A stretch of 64,000 bases of DNA, from assembly GCA_003640385.1 (NCBI GenBank), contig RCAB01000149.1, positions 1-64,000 of the forward strand. Reading direction: 5' to 3'. The notes under the pieces are model-generated. The model did no database searches. It was not told the DNA's origin and saw only the letters and a list, made by a program, of their open reading frames with translations. Origin of the DNA: Setaria digitata (taxonomy: Eukaryota; Nematoda; Chromadorea; Rhabditida; Setariidae). Of this stretch, positions 12,901 through 25,800 are shown one piece after another. The translations under genes were made by a program, and so were the position numbers. Each line of letters starts with the position of its first letter. The stretch's first letter is position 1.

Positions 12901-15900
12901 TTCATTTGGCAGGTGAATAATATTGAATTAGGTATTTGAGCTATACTTGAACTTTTGTGATCCGATAAATCTGTACTACATAGTTTTTAATTAGCTAAAA
13001 TTTTTAAAGCTTAACTTGTGTCCAAAATTTATTGGCACTAGTATTCACTGTGGTAATGAAGTACTTTTTAAGGTGGAATTCGATAGATTACCGCAGTGCT
13101 CGATTTCGATAACCAAATCGTCGGCATCAACGGTTACTCCTGCTGTTTCATCTGTACTTGGAAATATTGTCAGAGGTTCGATTACCCAAGGTATTTTCCA
13201 TTTTCAATAGAAATTCAAAACCTTACATATTTTATAGTTAGTTTTAAGAAGCTGATGTAAACATATTTTTGCTCAGTGAAACTCTCAGAGAATCGATTTT
13301 GATTAGTTATGATAAGTGGATTTTGTTAACTATCTTATATATCATTTAACAGAACAAACATTTACTGTGATTCCCACTAGGAAAAAAGTCCTAAAATTAA
13401 TACTTAATCAAAGCATTTTCTCGCTTTTCCAAACTCTCAGAACTAATATAGTCTGGTTTGACCGGAATAAAAAATGCTGGCTTGTTTTGTAGGAACACCT
13501 GTGATGAGACCATCATCGTCACCGACCAACACCGATTTTTTGTTGGAGAAAGTAAAACAAATGCAAATGCTTTCTTCTGGAACAGTCGCTACTGGTGCAT
13601 CTTTAGCAGCAGCAGTAGCAGCAGCCAGTAATATTGCCACAAGTTCTACGCCACCAGTGCCTACACCAACACTACAACCTAATGCAAATGCAGCTGGTGC
13701 ACTTCCTTTTTTACAGAATCCTTTAGCAGCTGCAGCTACTGCATTTCCTGCTGCTACACCAGATCCGAATATGTCATCACTGGCTGCCTTCTATAACCAG
13801 CTCGCCGCAATGGATCCTACTATGCAAGTAAGTGTTCTTGAGAAAATTCTAAAATTTAAGAAATCCTAAAAATTTAACCTTCACAGACATTTAATTTAAC
13901 CCTTTCAATATGATTTTTACAGTATGCTATGACAATGAAGATAATGCAGCAGGCTGCACAGCAGCATGAATATGAACGTCGACTAGCTGCGCTGCGAGGT
14001 TTGTGTGCTCCGTTATTTTTTTCCAATCTTTAACATATTCTGCATTAGTGGTCATTTTATCTTTTTTTTTTTTTTTTTTTTTTAGAGAAAAACAGGTCAT
14101 AAGCTAGGAATGAGTTAATTATTTTCAAAGCCAGGTAAGGAAATACAAAGGTTTCAGCAACTAGCATGGTTGATCAGTATCGACAGCAGGCTTTAGCTCT
14201 GGGTCTTTCTGAACAACAACAGCAACAGCAACAGCAGCAAATGCAAAACAGTCAACAACAACAAATGAATGCATTAGCAAACGATCAAGCGAAACTTCTG
14301 GTTAGTTTTATCTTGAGAGATTAGGGTTGATAAAATGAAGAAGGTGTTTGGAGTTGTGATTTCTAAAATTGTTTTTGTTAATGCTAAAAATAAAGACATG
14401 AAAATTATATTCAAATTGTAGTTGTGGCAGCAGTTGATGCAGCAGTCGACTATGAAGCCACTGCAGCAACAACAACAGCAACAGCATGCAATAGCCCAGA
14501 CTGTTAACTTGCAACTTACCGCAGGTGCAACTCCTTTGTTAGCTGCAACAACACCTACAAATGTACGTCCAGCAGTTGCATCTCATTTAAGCGGTCAGTC
14601 AACTTCTGAACAGCAACAGCAACAAGCAAAACAGCTTATTGCATCAGCGACGGTAGGAGTAGCTCCAAATATGCCAAGCAGAGTGACAACAGCTAGCACA
14701 GATTCGCAGCGTACAAGTATGCAGCCACTTTCTTCAACAGCTTCTCAGCTCTATAATGATTTTCGCAATGCTGAACAAATGCGGAAAGAACTGGACGAAA
14801 ATGCTCGGCAGTTAGAAGCACAGCAGAAACTTGTAAGATCATTTTAGTTTTATAGTTTTTTTTTTTTTTTTTTTTTCATTATGATAAGAGGTATAAGTAT
14901 GTGTCAAAGTTGATTTAATGTTTCCCCCGAAACAAAGACGTAACATTACTAATTGCAAGAGGCGATAAGCACATTGCTCACTGCATCACTTGCTCTATTT
15001 GTGGTAAATGCATAAGAAATTCTTTCTATAATCACTCCACTGCGGTCCAAACTATAATGAACTGATGTTTAAAATACAAGTTAGATTTAGAATATTATCA
15101 AAGTGTCGATTGAAGCGCAATTTCGCATATAAATTTTCCTCACTTATTTCGATATCATGCTTTTTCTAGAGCATCTATAGCTTAAGTTTTATTCGTGAGT
15201 TATAGAATTACATGCCCGTCCCTATGCCATAGTAACTGATTTTAAAGATAGTCGAATGGATATTCAAATATATGATTCTTTTTTTTGTATCTACATTTCC
15301 TTTAGCAAGAAGAAATTCGTTACATCGAGCAGCAACGAAGACGAGTTGTAGAGGTAAGTTTTAGACGCATATTTTTCATTTCATTGGAATAAACGTAATT
15401 GCTAATTGATATGAAGAACTAGAAGCGAAAGATTTATGTATACTGGAATCCCTGTAGTCTGTTTACTTATTTACTGATCTGGTAAAAGAGTATATATTTT
15501 CCAAAGTTGTAAAGTAGAACTCCGTTAAAGAAAAAACTGTAAATTATGCTTATCCTCCCCTCCCTTGCCCTTAAAAAAAAACAGAAAAAAAGAAAAAAAA
15601 AAAAAAAAAAAAAAGAGAAAAGATGATTCTGACAGTAAGAAATTGTGTTTTGGAGAGTGCTTATTTCTACCGATTTGTTGAATCACTTGAGGAAGAAGCT
15701 CGAATCAGTGATGAGTTGAGTCGAGTGTCGCAAATTGAATATCCACGTGCTCTGCGATCACAGGATGGCGAAGCTGCGCGTATTCATCTACAAGCCATCG
15801 AGCGTCTTAAGGAACGACGCACAGCAGTGCAACATTATTTGCGTGCTTACGACGAAGGATTAAAAACATTAAGTGGTTAGTTAGTTCATTCTTAATTGTT

Positions 15901-18900
15901 GCTTTAAGTGAAAAATTTTTATCCGGAGCTTCATCACTGTCACTGTTACGAAACTCCTTTCAAGTCATATGGCTGTAGTAATCTCCTTTAAATAACTCCA
16001 CTTTTTAAATTCTGCTTATAGTGCCAAAGTTTTCTATTTAATAAGTAATACCTGTGCAAATTTTTCAGGAAGAAATGCGTTAGCTTCCGCTAGTCCTTCA
16101 GGAGTAATAGTAAGAAGTATGGGTGATGAACGCTCAACCGCTAGTGCAGGCCCTGTTAGCAAAGGTGCAATGAAAGAATTTCCTCCGTCCGTAACAAGAA
16201 TTGGAGTTACTCTTTCTTCAACACAGCCTGTCTCAGGCCCGAGTTTGATCGGCATAAAACGGACATTAAATGATTCTGCACTCGCAACAGCTGTTGAAGC
16301 ACGGGTAAATATTAGTCTGCTTACTCTGCGCTTAATTTAAAAATTAACTTTTTCAGTGAATGGTCTGTTTTAGTATTTCCTAGATAGAGGACTCGAGATT
16401 ACTTAGAAAATTTGAAATTGTCTGCGATGTAACAATATTATCTAAACTGAAGTGAATGCTTATTTTTAACTTTCTATTTTAATTGATCTTTTACTAAATT
16501 TGCAAATATCATATTTGCTTTTTATTGCAAAATGAATGATGAATGGATATGTTTGGACTTGTATTACCAGTATTTTTTGTTTAGGTTAGTGGGCAGGTCG
16601 TCTCAAATGACTCAGCTACACCTGAAGGAAGTACGACAAATCGACGTTCACTTGTTGACTCCCATATACATCGAAAAGGTACCAACCTTTTAAACGGAAT
16701 TTCTTGCTTTTTACAGGACGCAGTTTTCCACATTTTATTTAGATATTTTAAAGCTAAGTTAAATAGTATCGACCTAGTTTTATGAATAATAAACATTTTT
16801 TTTATAGGACTAGATAGCGCAATGTTCGATTCAGGGCAGACATCACATATGTTTCGTACACATTGCCACAATGTGTTTGATGAGGAATTTAACCGCGTTG
16901 AGCACCGGAATATGCAAAGTAGTAGTGAAATTAAACGGAAATCAGGTAATTTTACCAACATCAGTGGTTTTTTTTTTTTTTTTTTTCAAATTTAAATCAG
17001 TGGAAACCTTCCACTGGATGTCTGTCCGATTCTGCATAGTGTTCGTGAATTCGTAAATAAAAATCTGAAAACACCGAGTTTCTCTCATTTCAAGAACTTC
17101 TTCCCTTAAGTGGTTTTTAGGCATTCATACTGTGTATCTTCCGTCTTTATCTGATGTTCATCATGCGCCAACTGTAAAAATGCCAACAGTGAGTCAGAGG
17201 CGTGTCGAGTCTCCGACGGTCACTACTGCCTCCCGTTTTGGTTGTGCTACGCTTAATAATTCAGCACCTGCATCCCCTCATCCGCAACCGCAACCACTTG
17301 CTGCTTCAGCAGTAGCATCCATATCTCGAGCATCTCCTGCTCAGCAGCAGCATTATCCTCATTTTGTGCCAACTTTGTCCCAACATCAAGCCAGGTTTTC
17401 ACCATCGCTGTCTACTTCCACCCCAAGTACTGCAGCTGCATCTCCACATGGACTTTCCGCAACTACGTTTCAAGCGACTAGCATTCTTGGGCGTCCCACA
17501 GTAAGCCCTGTAAGCAGTTATTCACCTGGGGTACGTACACCAGTCTCCGCACTTGTCTCACCACGTACTCCTCTTTCAATCAATGCAAACTTGCCAGGTT
17601 CGCATTCTACACACGTCTCGCCACGCATTTCATCAACTTTACGTGTGCCAACACCTACGACGTCACCATTCCAGGTCATTAATGTTCTTTTAGTATAAAC
17701 AGTTATGAATTTTCAAAAGTACATTCAAAAAAGTTTAGTTAAATAAATAAGGAGGAACTTAAATATTTTGGATTTAGTGGTAAAGCTAATATTCATGTGA
17801 TTTTTTCACCTTTTTTTTTTTTTTTTTTTAACAGAAACAGTTATTTAGATATTAATTTTTCTTTTTTGAATTGCTTCAACAAGTTCTGTCGAGACGGTTG
17901 ACAGTTATTTTTGGCGCTTAAAAATTCAAGGGAAGATATTTATCGACAGTTGGATACTGTTGATCTTGCTGATATATATTGACATGTAATTGAATGGCAT
18001 GATTAGGACTGTAAATATCATCTTTACCTAAACGGTTCTTAATTTTACGAATTTAACAGGTTTTAAGAAACGTTTAGCAGCATCATGTACTCTGTGTTAT
18101 GATATTGTTAGATATGGAANAGCATGATTAGGACTGTAAATATCATCTTTATCTAAACGGTTCTTAATTTTACGAATTTAACAGGTTTTAGAGAAACGTT
18201 TAGCAGCATCATGTACTCTGTGTTATGATATTGTTAGATATGGAATATTTTTATTAATTTAAGGTATATTTTAATGGAAGAAGTTTTTATAGTTGCAGAT
18301 GTCAGCGTTAGGAACTTTATCACCAAATGTATCATCTCGAAGTATCTCCAGTTCACCGACGTTCCAGACGTCTGCAACTGTTTCTGGAAATACATTAGCA
18401 CCACCTGTTCCGTCGCTGCTTGTAACATGCGCTGCAAGTGTTAATGATGATGACTCGAGAACGATAGTAACAACAGCTGAGGTAAGAAACATTAACAAGT
18501 AATGTCAACGGCATTTTTTGTAGGTAATGTGTATTTGTAAGTTTTTGTTCAGCGCAGTATTTTGGGACAAAAGTAGGAAGTTGTACAAGTTATTGCAGAG
18601 TGAAGAGAAACCAAATCTCCCAGAAAATATGCAACGATCAGAATCTGCAGCTGTTGCTAGTTACGAACCGTTGTCACCTGATACCTCTGATGCTGTACCT
18701 ACTTCGCAGACAGGTTACCAGCTATCTGCTTGAAACGTTCACTTTTGCTTAAAGATTTACCTTTGAGAGCAGCTATTATCAGGATATTTAAAAACCATTT
18801 ACCTCTCTACTTCGGTTTGGTTAATTCTTTTCTTATCACTTAGTTTGCTAGGTTATCAATTCCAGTTAGTCTGCAGTATATGTATTTCTATTCTGATTTG

Positions 18901-19524
18901 GCCTTAGTTCTTACTTCGGCTTCAGAACTAAATATTCAAAAAAGAAATGTATTTTTGATATTAATATACTTTTTAATATGCTCTTAGTGCTTTAAGAGTT
19001 GAGTCATTCTTGATGTAATGGTGATTCGCAAATTCTAGGTTCTAATGAACTGACTGGTTTTTTCTTCGAAGTTCAAGTTCAACATTAAATTTTGCAAATT
19101 TAGCTAAAATATAAACTGCGATTTCATTATTCGTTATGCAAATTTGTTTAACTCTACTTTTTCTGTCAATTGCGATTCTGTTATAAAGAAAAAAATTCTT
19201 TAAATTTTTTACTGTTAAAAAACTTCTGTGTGTTTATATCAGTTTTCGAAGTTATGGGTTTCAGATAGTTCCACTGAACAGGCTACAAATTTGCCTCTTT
19301 TTTCATTTCTGAATTTGCCGGATAATGGGAATGGCACACTGACTGCATCAACAATTCGGCCATCTACTTCTTCGCCGGATGATTCTCTGCGAGGCATATC
19401 AACAGCAGGCATTACTCCACCTCAGCTGACAACAGTAGCAGTTACCACAACTGGTAGCATATCGTTGCCTACGAAGCCCCCACCGCAGCCAACCTATGAG
19501 CCACTTTCCGATGATGATGATTGA
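6951..19524 (+). CDS. gei-8: NCoR/SMRT-type nuclear receptor corepressor (GEI-8 orthologue)
   Basis: 29 exons join in phase to about 1908 aa: 6951-7094, 7480-7605, 7735-7950, 8183-8267, 8432-8631, 8892-9080, 9254-9459, 9570-9690, 10174-10350, 10507-10744, 10941-11127, 11246-11432, 11772-11936, 12023-12183, 12404-12797, 13073-13190, 13493-13827, 13923-13998, 14158-14300, 14422-14832, 15306-15353, 15656-15875, 16069-16304, 16585-16678, 16808-16945, 17121-17674, 18299-18481, 18599-18713, 19265-19524. Features in order: poly-Gln N-terminus; a deacetylase-activating-like helix (~231-257, DHLEAVEKEKKLVDNQI); LVERIYAENRKKA (~295); SANT1 (~482-531, RKSVKDCVLYYYLTKK); a Cys-rich insert (576-682); SANT2 (~713-758, VIWSTEEIKIL); LGNIVRGSITQGTP (~961-974); Gln/Ala-rich stretches; and a YEPLSDDDD terminus like the YETLSD end of vertebrate NCoR. 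The family is known to bridge nuclear receptors to a class I histone deacetylase in the nucleus. The starts of exons 16 (13073 or 13097), 22 and 28 are less certain. Intron 10 is GC-AG. Confidence 0.93.
10745..10940 (+). other. GC-AG intron in gei-8 (donor GCAAGT)
   Basis: The exon ends ATCACGA and the intron begins gcaagt. The only nearby GT (10749) would leave two bases and break the frame with the next exon, which starts tt-GTT-GGC and encodes VGSRELECC. Using GC at 10745 leaves one base and restores the frame. The acceptor is ctaatttag ending at 10940. The intron also carries a long T tract near 10763-10785. Confidence 0.8.
17997..18245. repeat. direct duplication across a single N in a gei-8 intron
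   Basis: About 123 nt at 17997-18119 recurs at 18122-18245 with two small differences, separated by the N at 18120. It lies wholly within the intron 17675-18298. Confidence 0.85.
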
Positions 19525-22500
19525 TATTAACTAGTTTATATAGTAGCATATTTTGTTTATGTCAGTTGACAAAAACTATTAATTTATTTGGTTTATTTTG
19601 TATACTTTTGCTGTTCACTTTATTTCAGTAATTGATCTACATCAGCCCTCATTTTAGCGGTGAAGTTTGCATAATTAATTAGATGTTTTCAATTGTGAAA
19701 TGATGTATTGTGTTGTTGTCGTAGTGGATTTATCGAAAAGGATGTTGCTATTTTGTTTTTGTTTGCTTATTTAGAAAATTGACGAATTCTTCTCGTCCCA
19801 ATTTTATTATTTGAAATTTATTTTGGTTTGATTTCCTGTTTTCTATAATTATTGGGTTCGGTGTGTTTCGACGTCTTTCTTTGTATTTGCCCAGTTGTAC
19901 AATCATCGTTGTTCTAAACTATATGGTTCCGTTTGTTCTTTTATTTTCTTGACAGTCTTTATTATAAACTAGAATACTCATGCTCATTTTCTTTTAAAAA
20001 TTCTTCATTGATTTATTTGTAACAGAATCATAGACGTGGAACAAAAAGCAAGCTCATAAAATGGGTGGATGTAAAATCCTGTGTTTGGTGCAAAGTTAAT
20101 TTGTTCTGCTGAAAACAGGAAGGCAATATATTTGCATGGCATAAAAGGGAAAAGGAATTTAGAGTTAGTTTATTTTTTTGTTTTTTCTTTTTTAAATTTT
20201 GACTTTGTTCTAGTGAAATCATCATTCAGTGGTACTTTGTTTCTTTCTTATTTTTGTTTTGGACATGATTATGTCATGAACGGCAGTTACTTATCATGAA
20301 GTGTGACAGCAAGTTGCTGTATTCCTTTTTTTTTTTTTCTAAACTGCGAAAATGCGTTCTGTTATTAAGGAAGAATTTCAGAATTCTGAGAAAATTGTCG
20401 TTCTTAAATTACTCGAAACCAAAGGTAGGGAGGATTTCACTGCTTTCATAAGAAATATTTAAACTCAAGTCGAGTAAAACTGAACAACATGCAATTTTAG
20501 TTAGTTAATAGTTAAATTTAAGTATAACCGTTAGTATGGATGGAAGCATTTTAAAATCAGATGCTTCTAATGACTCACAACGAGAAAATGCTTGAATTGA
20601 AATTGCTATTCAAATTTATTTTGAATTTCTCAATGGCTGATATTTCTTATAGGTGGAATAAAAATCTAATGTAGTCTGTTGGTGAACACCATAGATAAGG
20701 TTATAACATCTGGTATTATGCTTCGTCATTGCCTGCCTGCCTTATTTTGCAACCTCTATTCAGTCACTTTTTAAACAGGCTTAAATGAATTTGGTCCACT
20801 TTAGCACTTCATCTATTCAAACTTCATCATTCACTTATTTCCTAAGAAAGAAATGATAAATAGGTGGTTTAGAGTGAGCTGCATTTTGTAATCCAGGAAT
20901 GTTTGATCATGTCAGTAAAATGATAAGTAGTAAAATGATTTCATTTTCTCCAAAGTAATGCATCACTAGTAATTCATTAGAATTAGTCCAGGAACTTTTC
21001 ATAATAAACCTGCCAATTTATTGATAAGGAATAGGATATTATAGTTCAACTGAGTCAATTTATCACAAAATTGAAACATGAAATTCGTCATTAAGGATGT
21101 GAACAGCTACTAGTAGTCTAGAGTTTGCTTCTTTACCTATCATATCACTGATATTTTGCTGATGTTATGCACAGTTTTTCACTCATTGATTTTTTTTTTA
21201 CATTTTAAATTAATCTATATGCGGAAATCATATCGCTTGTTCTCTGCACTCGTTATTCGAAGGCCTGAAGGACCTGAAATTCGCATCTTTTCGAGAAGGA
21301 CTTATCATCTGGCCCTATATCCGTTATAAATTTCCAGTAATGTTTCATGCATTCGAGTTTCCTTAAATTCCGTATTTCATTAGTGTACAATTTTATTATA
21401 TCATTTTTTGAATTTTTTTATTTTACGAGAAATTTCAAAAACTTTGTTTGATATTTGAAAATGTCCGATATAAAGTGTTGTGGAATAACCGTAATATTTG
21501 TGATACTGGTATATATTGAAGTATAGCTGTAAGGCCAGGAAACTAATATAATATTACTTACAACACTTGGCTAATTTTGTAACAAGGGAGGAAAAAAAGG
21601 ATTGGAACAGATAAACAAATTGAATAATTAGCCAATTAACACAAGAAATGAAATAATATGAAATGGTTGAGTGAAATAAGGTGGAATTAATTCTGGCGCA
21701 ATTTGATTTCCCTTTTTAGTGCCAGTCAAATTCGATAAATAAATTGACCCATGAAATGATACAAAGAATTCTCGAAGTAGGTCCTGAAATTAATTATCTA
21801 ATTATTAATCTTCATCTGATTAAAAAAAAAAAGTTAAAATTACAATATTGGCTGGAAAAGTTCATGATAATTTTGGAGGAAATGTTGTAGTAAACTAATA
21901 TTACTAATCCATTTTTTTTTTGGAAATGTCCCATGTAATATTAACAATAATTCTATAACTAATTTACTTGTCGGAAGAGAAAAGAAATGAGGGAATTTCA
22001 AATAATTAAAAAGCAACTCAGTAATTTTACGCTTCCAAACATCTGTTTTGTATTTTCCAAGTTACAACAACTTAATTTTGATTTTGAATTATACCATTTC
22101 AGTATTGCTTATCAAGTGTGATATCACTGAACAATCATATGGTATTAGACGCATTGATATCAGTATTGTCTTGAGTGCTATATATCGAGCAGTGATAAGT
22201 TGAATATTATCAGGCAAACGTGGTAAATTAATAAATGGTAATGTTATGTCTGGAACAGATTAGATAAGGAGAGAAGTTTTACGCATCGTGAAAGATGAAT
22301 TCATTTGAATTTAGTAGTTTGAAAATATCTATGAAGCTACTGTCTTTTTTCCATATTTAATTTGATATTTTCAAGCTGAAATCATGAAATTTTCAGAACT
22401 CTGAGTATTATGTGAACTTATATAATTGTCTAGCGAGCTAAAGATATCAAATTATTAACAAAGTTAGCTGATTTAAATGATTTCAATCACTGATTATATT

Positions 22501-22826
22501 CAACTTCGAGTATTGAATGGAAAGAAATACTTATAATTTAGTTGATATTGAATACTGTGTATTATAATGATGACAATAATATACATGGTAACAATGAGAA
22601 TGATAATGATTATAATGGCAATGAAAATAATAATGCTGATAATGAAAACTCTGCCAGTGGAATGATGACAATGATAATGGTAAAAATTATGAAAAGAATT
22701 ATTAGATTAGAAGCGTTCTAAGTAATATAACTAAAAATCGAAGTCACGATATTTGACAAATAACGAATATTGGATTTGAAAATCAGACCGGAACATCAAT
22801 TTAGATCTGAAACTGCTCGAAACTGA
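19525..22826. other. convergent intergenic region between gei-8 and the mannosidase gene
   Basis: This spans the 3' UTR of gei-8, ordinary AT-rich spacer and the 3' flank of the minus-strand mannosidase gene. The first ~500 nt are T-rich, as expected of a 3' UTR, but I find no clean AATAAA near the stop. At 22561-22690 an imperfect GATAAT/AATGAT-type repeat occurs. No exon is supported. Confidence 0.55.
22561..22690. repeat. degenerate GATAAT/AATGAT simple repeat
   Basis: About 130 nt consist almost entirely of imperfect trinucleotide-like units (aat, gat, gac) with many substitutions. It is an old microsatellite with no coding frame. Confidence 0.7.
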
Positions 22827-25800
22827 CTAGCTGCTAGGTACTGCTCCATTTAGGCAGCTGTTATAATGACGAGCGTTCACTGATATGCTAATATTTCTGC
22901 CAAACAAAAATAATAAGTAAATGCTGAGTAAAATTTTGGATAAATGAATAAATCGGAATTCATGACAGGAAAATTTTTCTTTTTGTAAAATAAAGAAACC
23001 GTTATTATTAGTCGAGCTGGCATTTGATGATAAGAATAGAGCGGCTGGATAAAGTAATTCTTCCAAGTTTTGCTGAACAAGTTGTGAGTGATATATGGTA
23101 TTTATCGTATTCCGTGGTAATCTATTATTTCTTGATGCATTATCCTTTTGGCGGCTATTTAGTGATGATATTTTTGATTCAAAAATAATTCGATATTTAA
23201 GATGTGACGGATAGCTCTAAAATTTGATAAAATCATTATTTGATTGAAAATATATAGCTTCACGAAATGATAATGCAAAAAACAGCACTATTGATTAAGT
23301 AAATGATTAAATTTTTTCTTTCAAACCTCACTAGCTTCTTGATATGGTAAGCCTTTTCCATCATCATTATCCATTTCTCGGTCTAGCATTACAGTAAGTA
23401 CACCCAGCTTAGAGGTAGCACCAGTTGATTGAGCTGAAAGAATGGTACAACGAAGTTCATCATCTTCTATCATTAATTCGGTAACCATTGGATAAATGTT
23501 TGCTTCAAATTTTTTTCTCCTATCGTATCTGAAAATAAATTTTTTCTAGAAAATCTCTCTTATTTATTACTGTTGATTATCAATATTGATAAAAAATATC
23601 GATAGCAAATTGCTATGATAACGTTAATTTTATGTTATAATAAAGTTTTAGTCAATTTTAAAGCAGTCACATGTGATCAGTGATTGGGAATCGACATATT
23701 TAATTAATGAGTAGAAATTGACATAATCACCTCCGTTTTATCAAATACATTCCATTAACATCGGTATAAAAGTTTGCATTATTTTTGATATTAGTATTTA
23801 AATTCATGAAAAACGTATAGCCAGCCATTAGTCCAACATTTGAAAAAATTTCAGTTTGAAATGATCGAGCTGAATTATCAGTTGAATTGATGACCGTAAT
23901 GCGATAAGCTAATTGAGGCGATAATCGTTGCCAAATACTTGAATATATTGGGCCTTGAATTACAAATGCTGGTAATCGAAATTGATTACTTATATTCTGA
24001 AACATTTAATTTAAATCATTCGAGTATTTCTCTCACGAAAATTTTTGGAATTTTTACTTTACTTTATTTTGATATTCACGTAACTTCACCAAAATAATTA
24101 CAACGATATTTAAAAAAAATTATTGCCGGATAAAATTACATGTTTTATATTGCGACAAATTAAATAAATTAATTGTTTAATTGAATAAAAAATTTTATAA
24201 TATTAAGGATATATAATATGAGTGTGAAAGGCTAAAAAGTGACCTGAAATGGTGGTTTCGCTACCATAGTATATGCACCACCGTAATCAACAACCTGATT
24301 GAAATACAAACCAAACTTTGCATCTATGGTTCCATCATTGTAAATTATCTTAAATTTATTGTCAGTACTGATGAATGAACTTTAACGTTCTTTGAATAAT
24401 GAAAGGGTTGAAGAAAATTTGGTTCATATCAAAGTGACAAACTTAAAACGACCATTTTTCTTTCAGCAGAAACAAACAATAGAATCGGACTGTAAATTGT
24501 AAAATAATTCCTTCTGGATTTTTTCCATTTATTATTCTTCGAAATCTTTCGAGAGGTTTACCCGATGACTTTCATCACTTTTTACATTCCATAAAATGGT
24601 GAAAAATTGATTCTTTAGCACAATGTTATCCTCTGAATGCATTTTAGATCTGGAAAAGTATTCATTAACAAGTGGAGTTTTACGCAGAGAAATTCTTTAA
24701 CAGTGTAAAAGAAAGATTTACCTGGAAATTTATTGCAATTTTAAATGGTTAAAATAAGCATACCTGTTTTTTATTTTAGTAAAATTAATAAATTTGGTCA
24801 AAATTGGTTGGCTTGAATTATTTTCGTTCAACTGTATCATAACAATTGCTCGTGAAAGTGGAGCCAATGGCAGCAAAAATGATAGCTAAAAAATGAATTA
24901 AAATTAATTAAATTGAATTTCGTAAGGACTCATTTCATCGGACACCTGAATAACTGAACTTTCAGCCAGTTTGTTCAAAGAAATAGAGAAATAATTATAA
25001 ACTTGCCTCGAAGAGTTCAATTTCATCAATAAGAGGGACCACTTGTGCTGTTAGAGTTTTATCACCATATGTTACGGTAACAAAAGGAGTTGATATGTTT
25101 AATTTAATTAGTTCTACCACTGAGAATCCTTTCTGATTCACAATTTGAATTTTATAGCTATAAGAAAATTTGAATTTTCAAGAGTGATAAGCTAAATTCT
25201 GTTTATTACTTTGTTTAAATAACAGAGCAATTCATAGCAGCTGACAGACTATGGTACGAATTTAAAAATTTCAAGTAGCAATTTTCCTCCAACTAATTAA
25301 CTATTCATTATCTTTGCATTGAGGATCAGGTAAGCTTGTAACAAGTTGTGAGATTATTTTCTTTAGTTTATTTTTCTCAATGAGTAGCAGCCATTTAATT
25401 AATAGGCGATGACTGAATACCTTTCGATGTTATTAGCAAATGAGAGAGTTCTGCGTGATAAATACATTCCTTTTGTTTTTTGTGAATTCTCAGCAAACTG
25501 AAACTTTCAAATTGAAAAATTAAGACTAAAAATAGGAATAGAGAAGAGAAAAAAAGGGTAGAAGAAAATGAAAACTAATCATTGCTGTGAAAGTGTTATT
25601 GGAAATATTTAGCAGTTTTTCCTGTTCCTTTACAATCGCTTGTAAAGCTGATCGTAATCTGAAACTAATATAATTAACTAACTCTACTTTTTGTGATTAC
25701 TAGCAAGCAATCTGTGCCATTTAGTACAACAAGTAATACTATAATGTACAGACGATGGTTTTTTTTTTTGAAATAATTTATGAAGTTTTAATTAGTAGTA

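Noticed and set aside
13443..13640. 65-aa minus-strand frame antisense to gei-8
   Set aside because: It mirrors the Ala/Gln-rich gei-8 exon 17, and no independent gene evidence exists.
14422..14832. CAG/CAA-rich tracts in gei-8 as unstable triplet-repeat expansions
   Set aside because: The Gln codons are mixed CAA and CAG and are interrupted, so long pure repeats are absent.
8030..17000. Repeated T or A homopolymer runs of 12-23 nt in gei-8 introns as possible mobile-element tails
   Set aside because: They are not accompanied by element bodies or target-site duplications and are common throughout the window.
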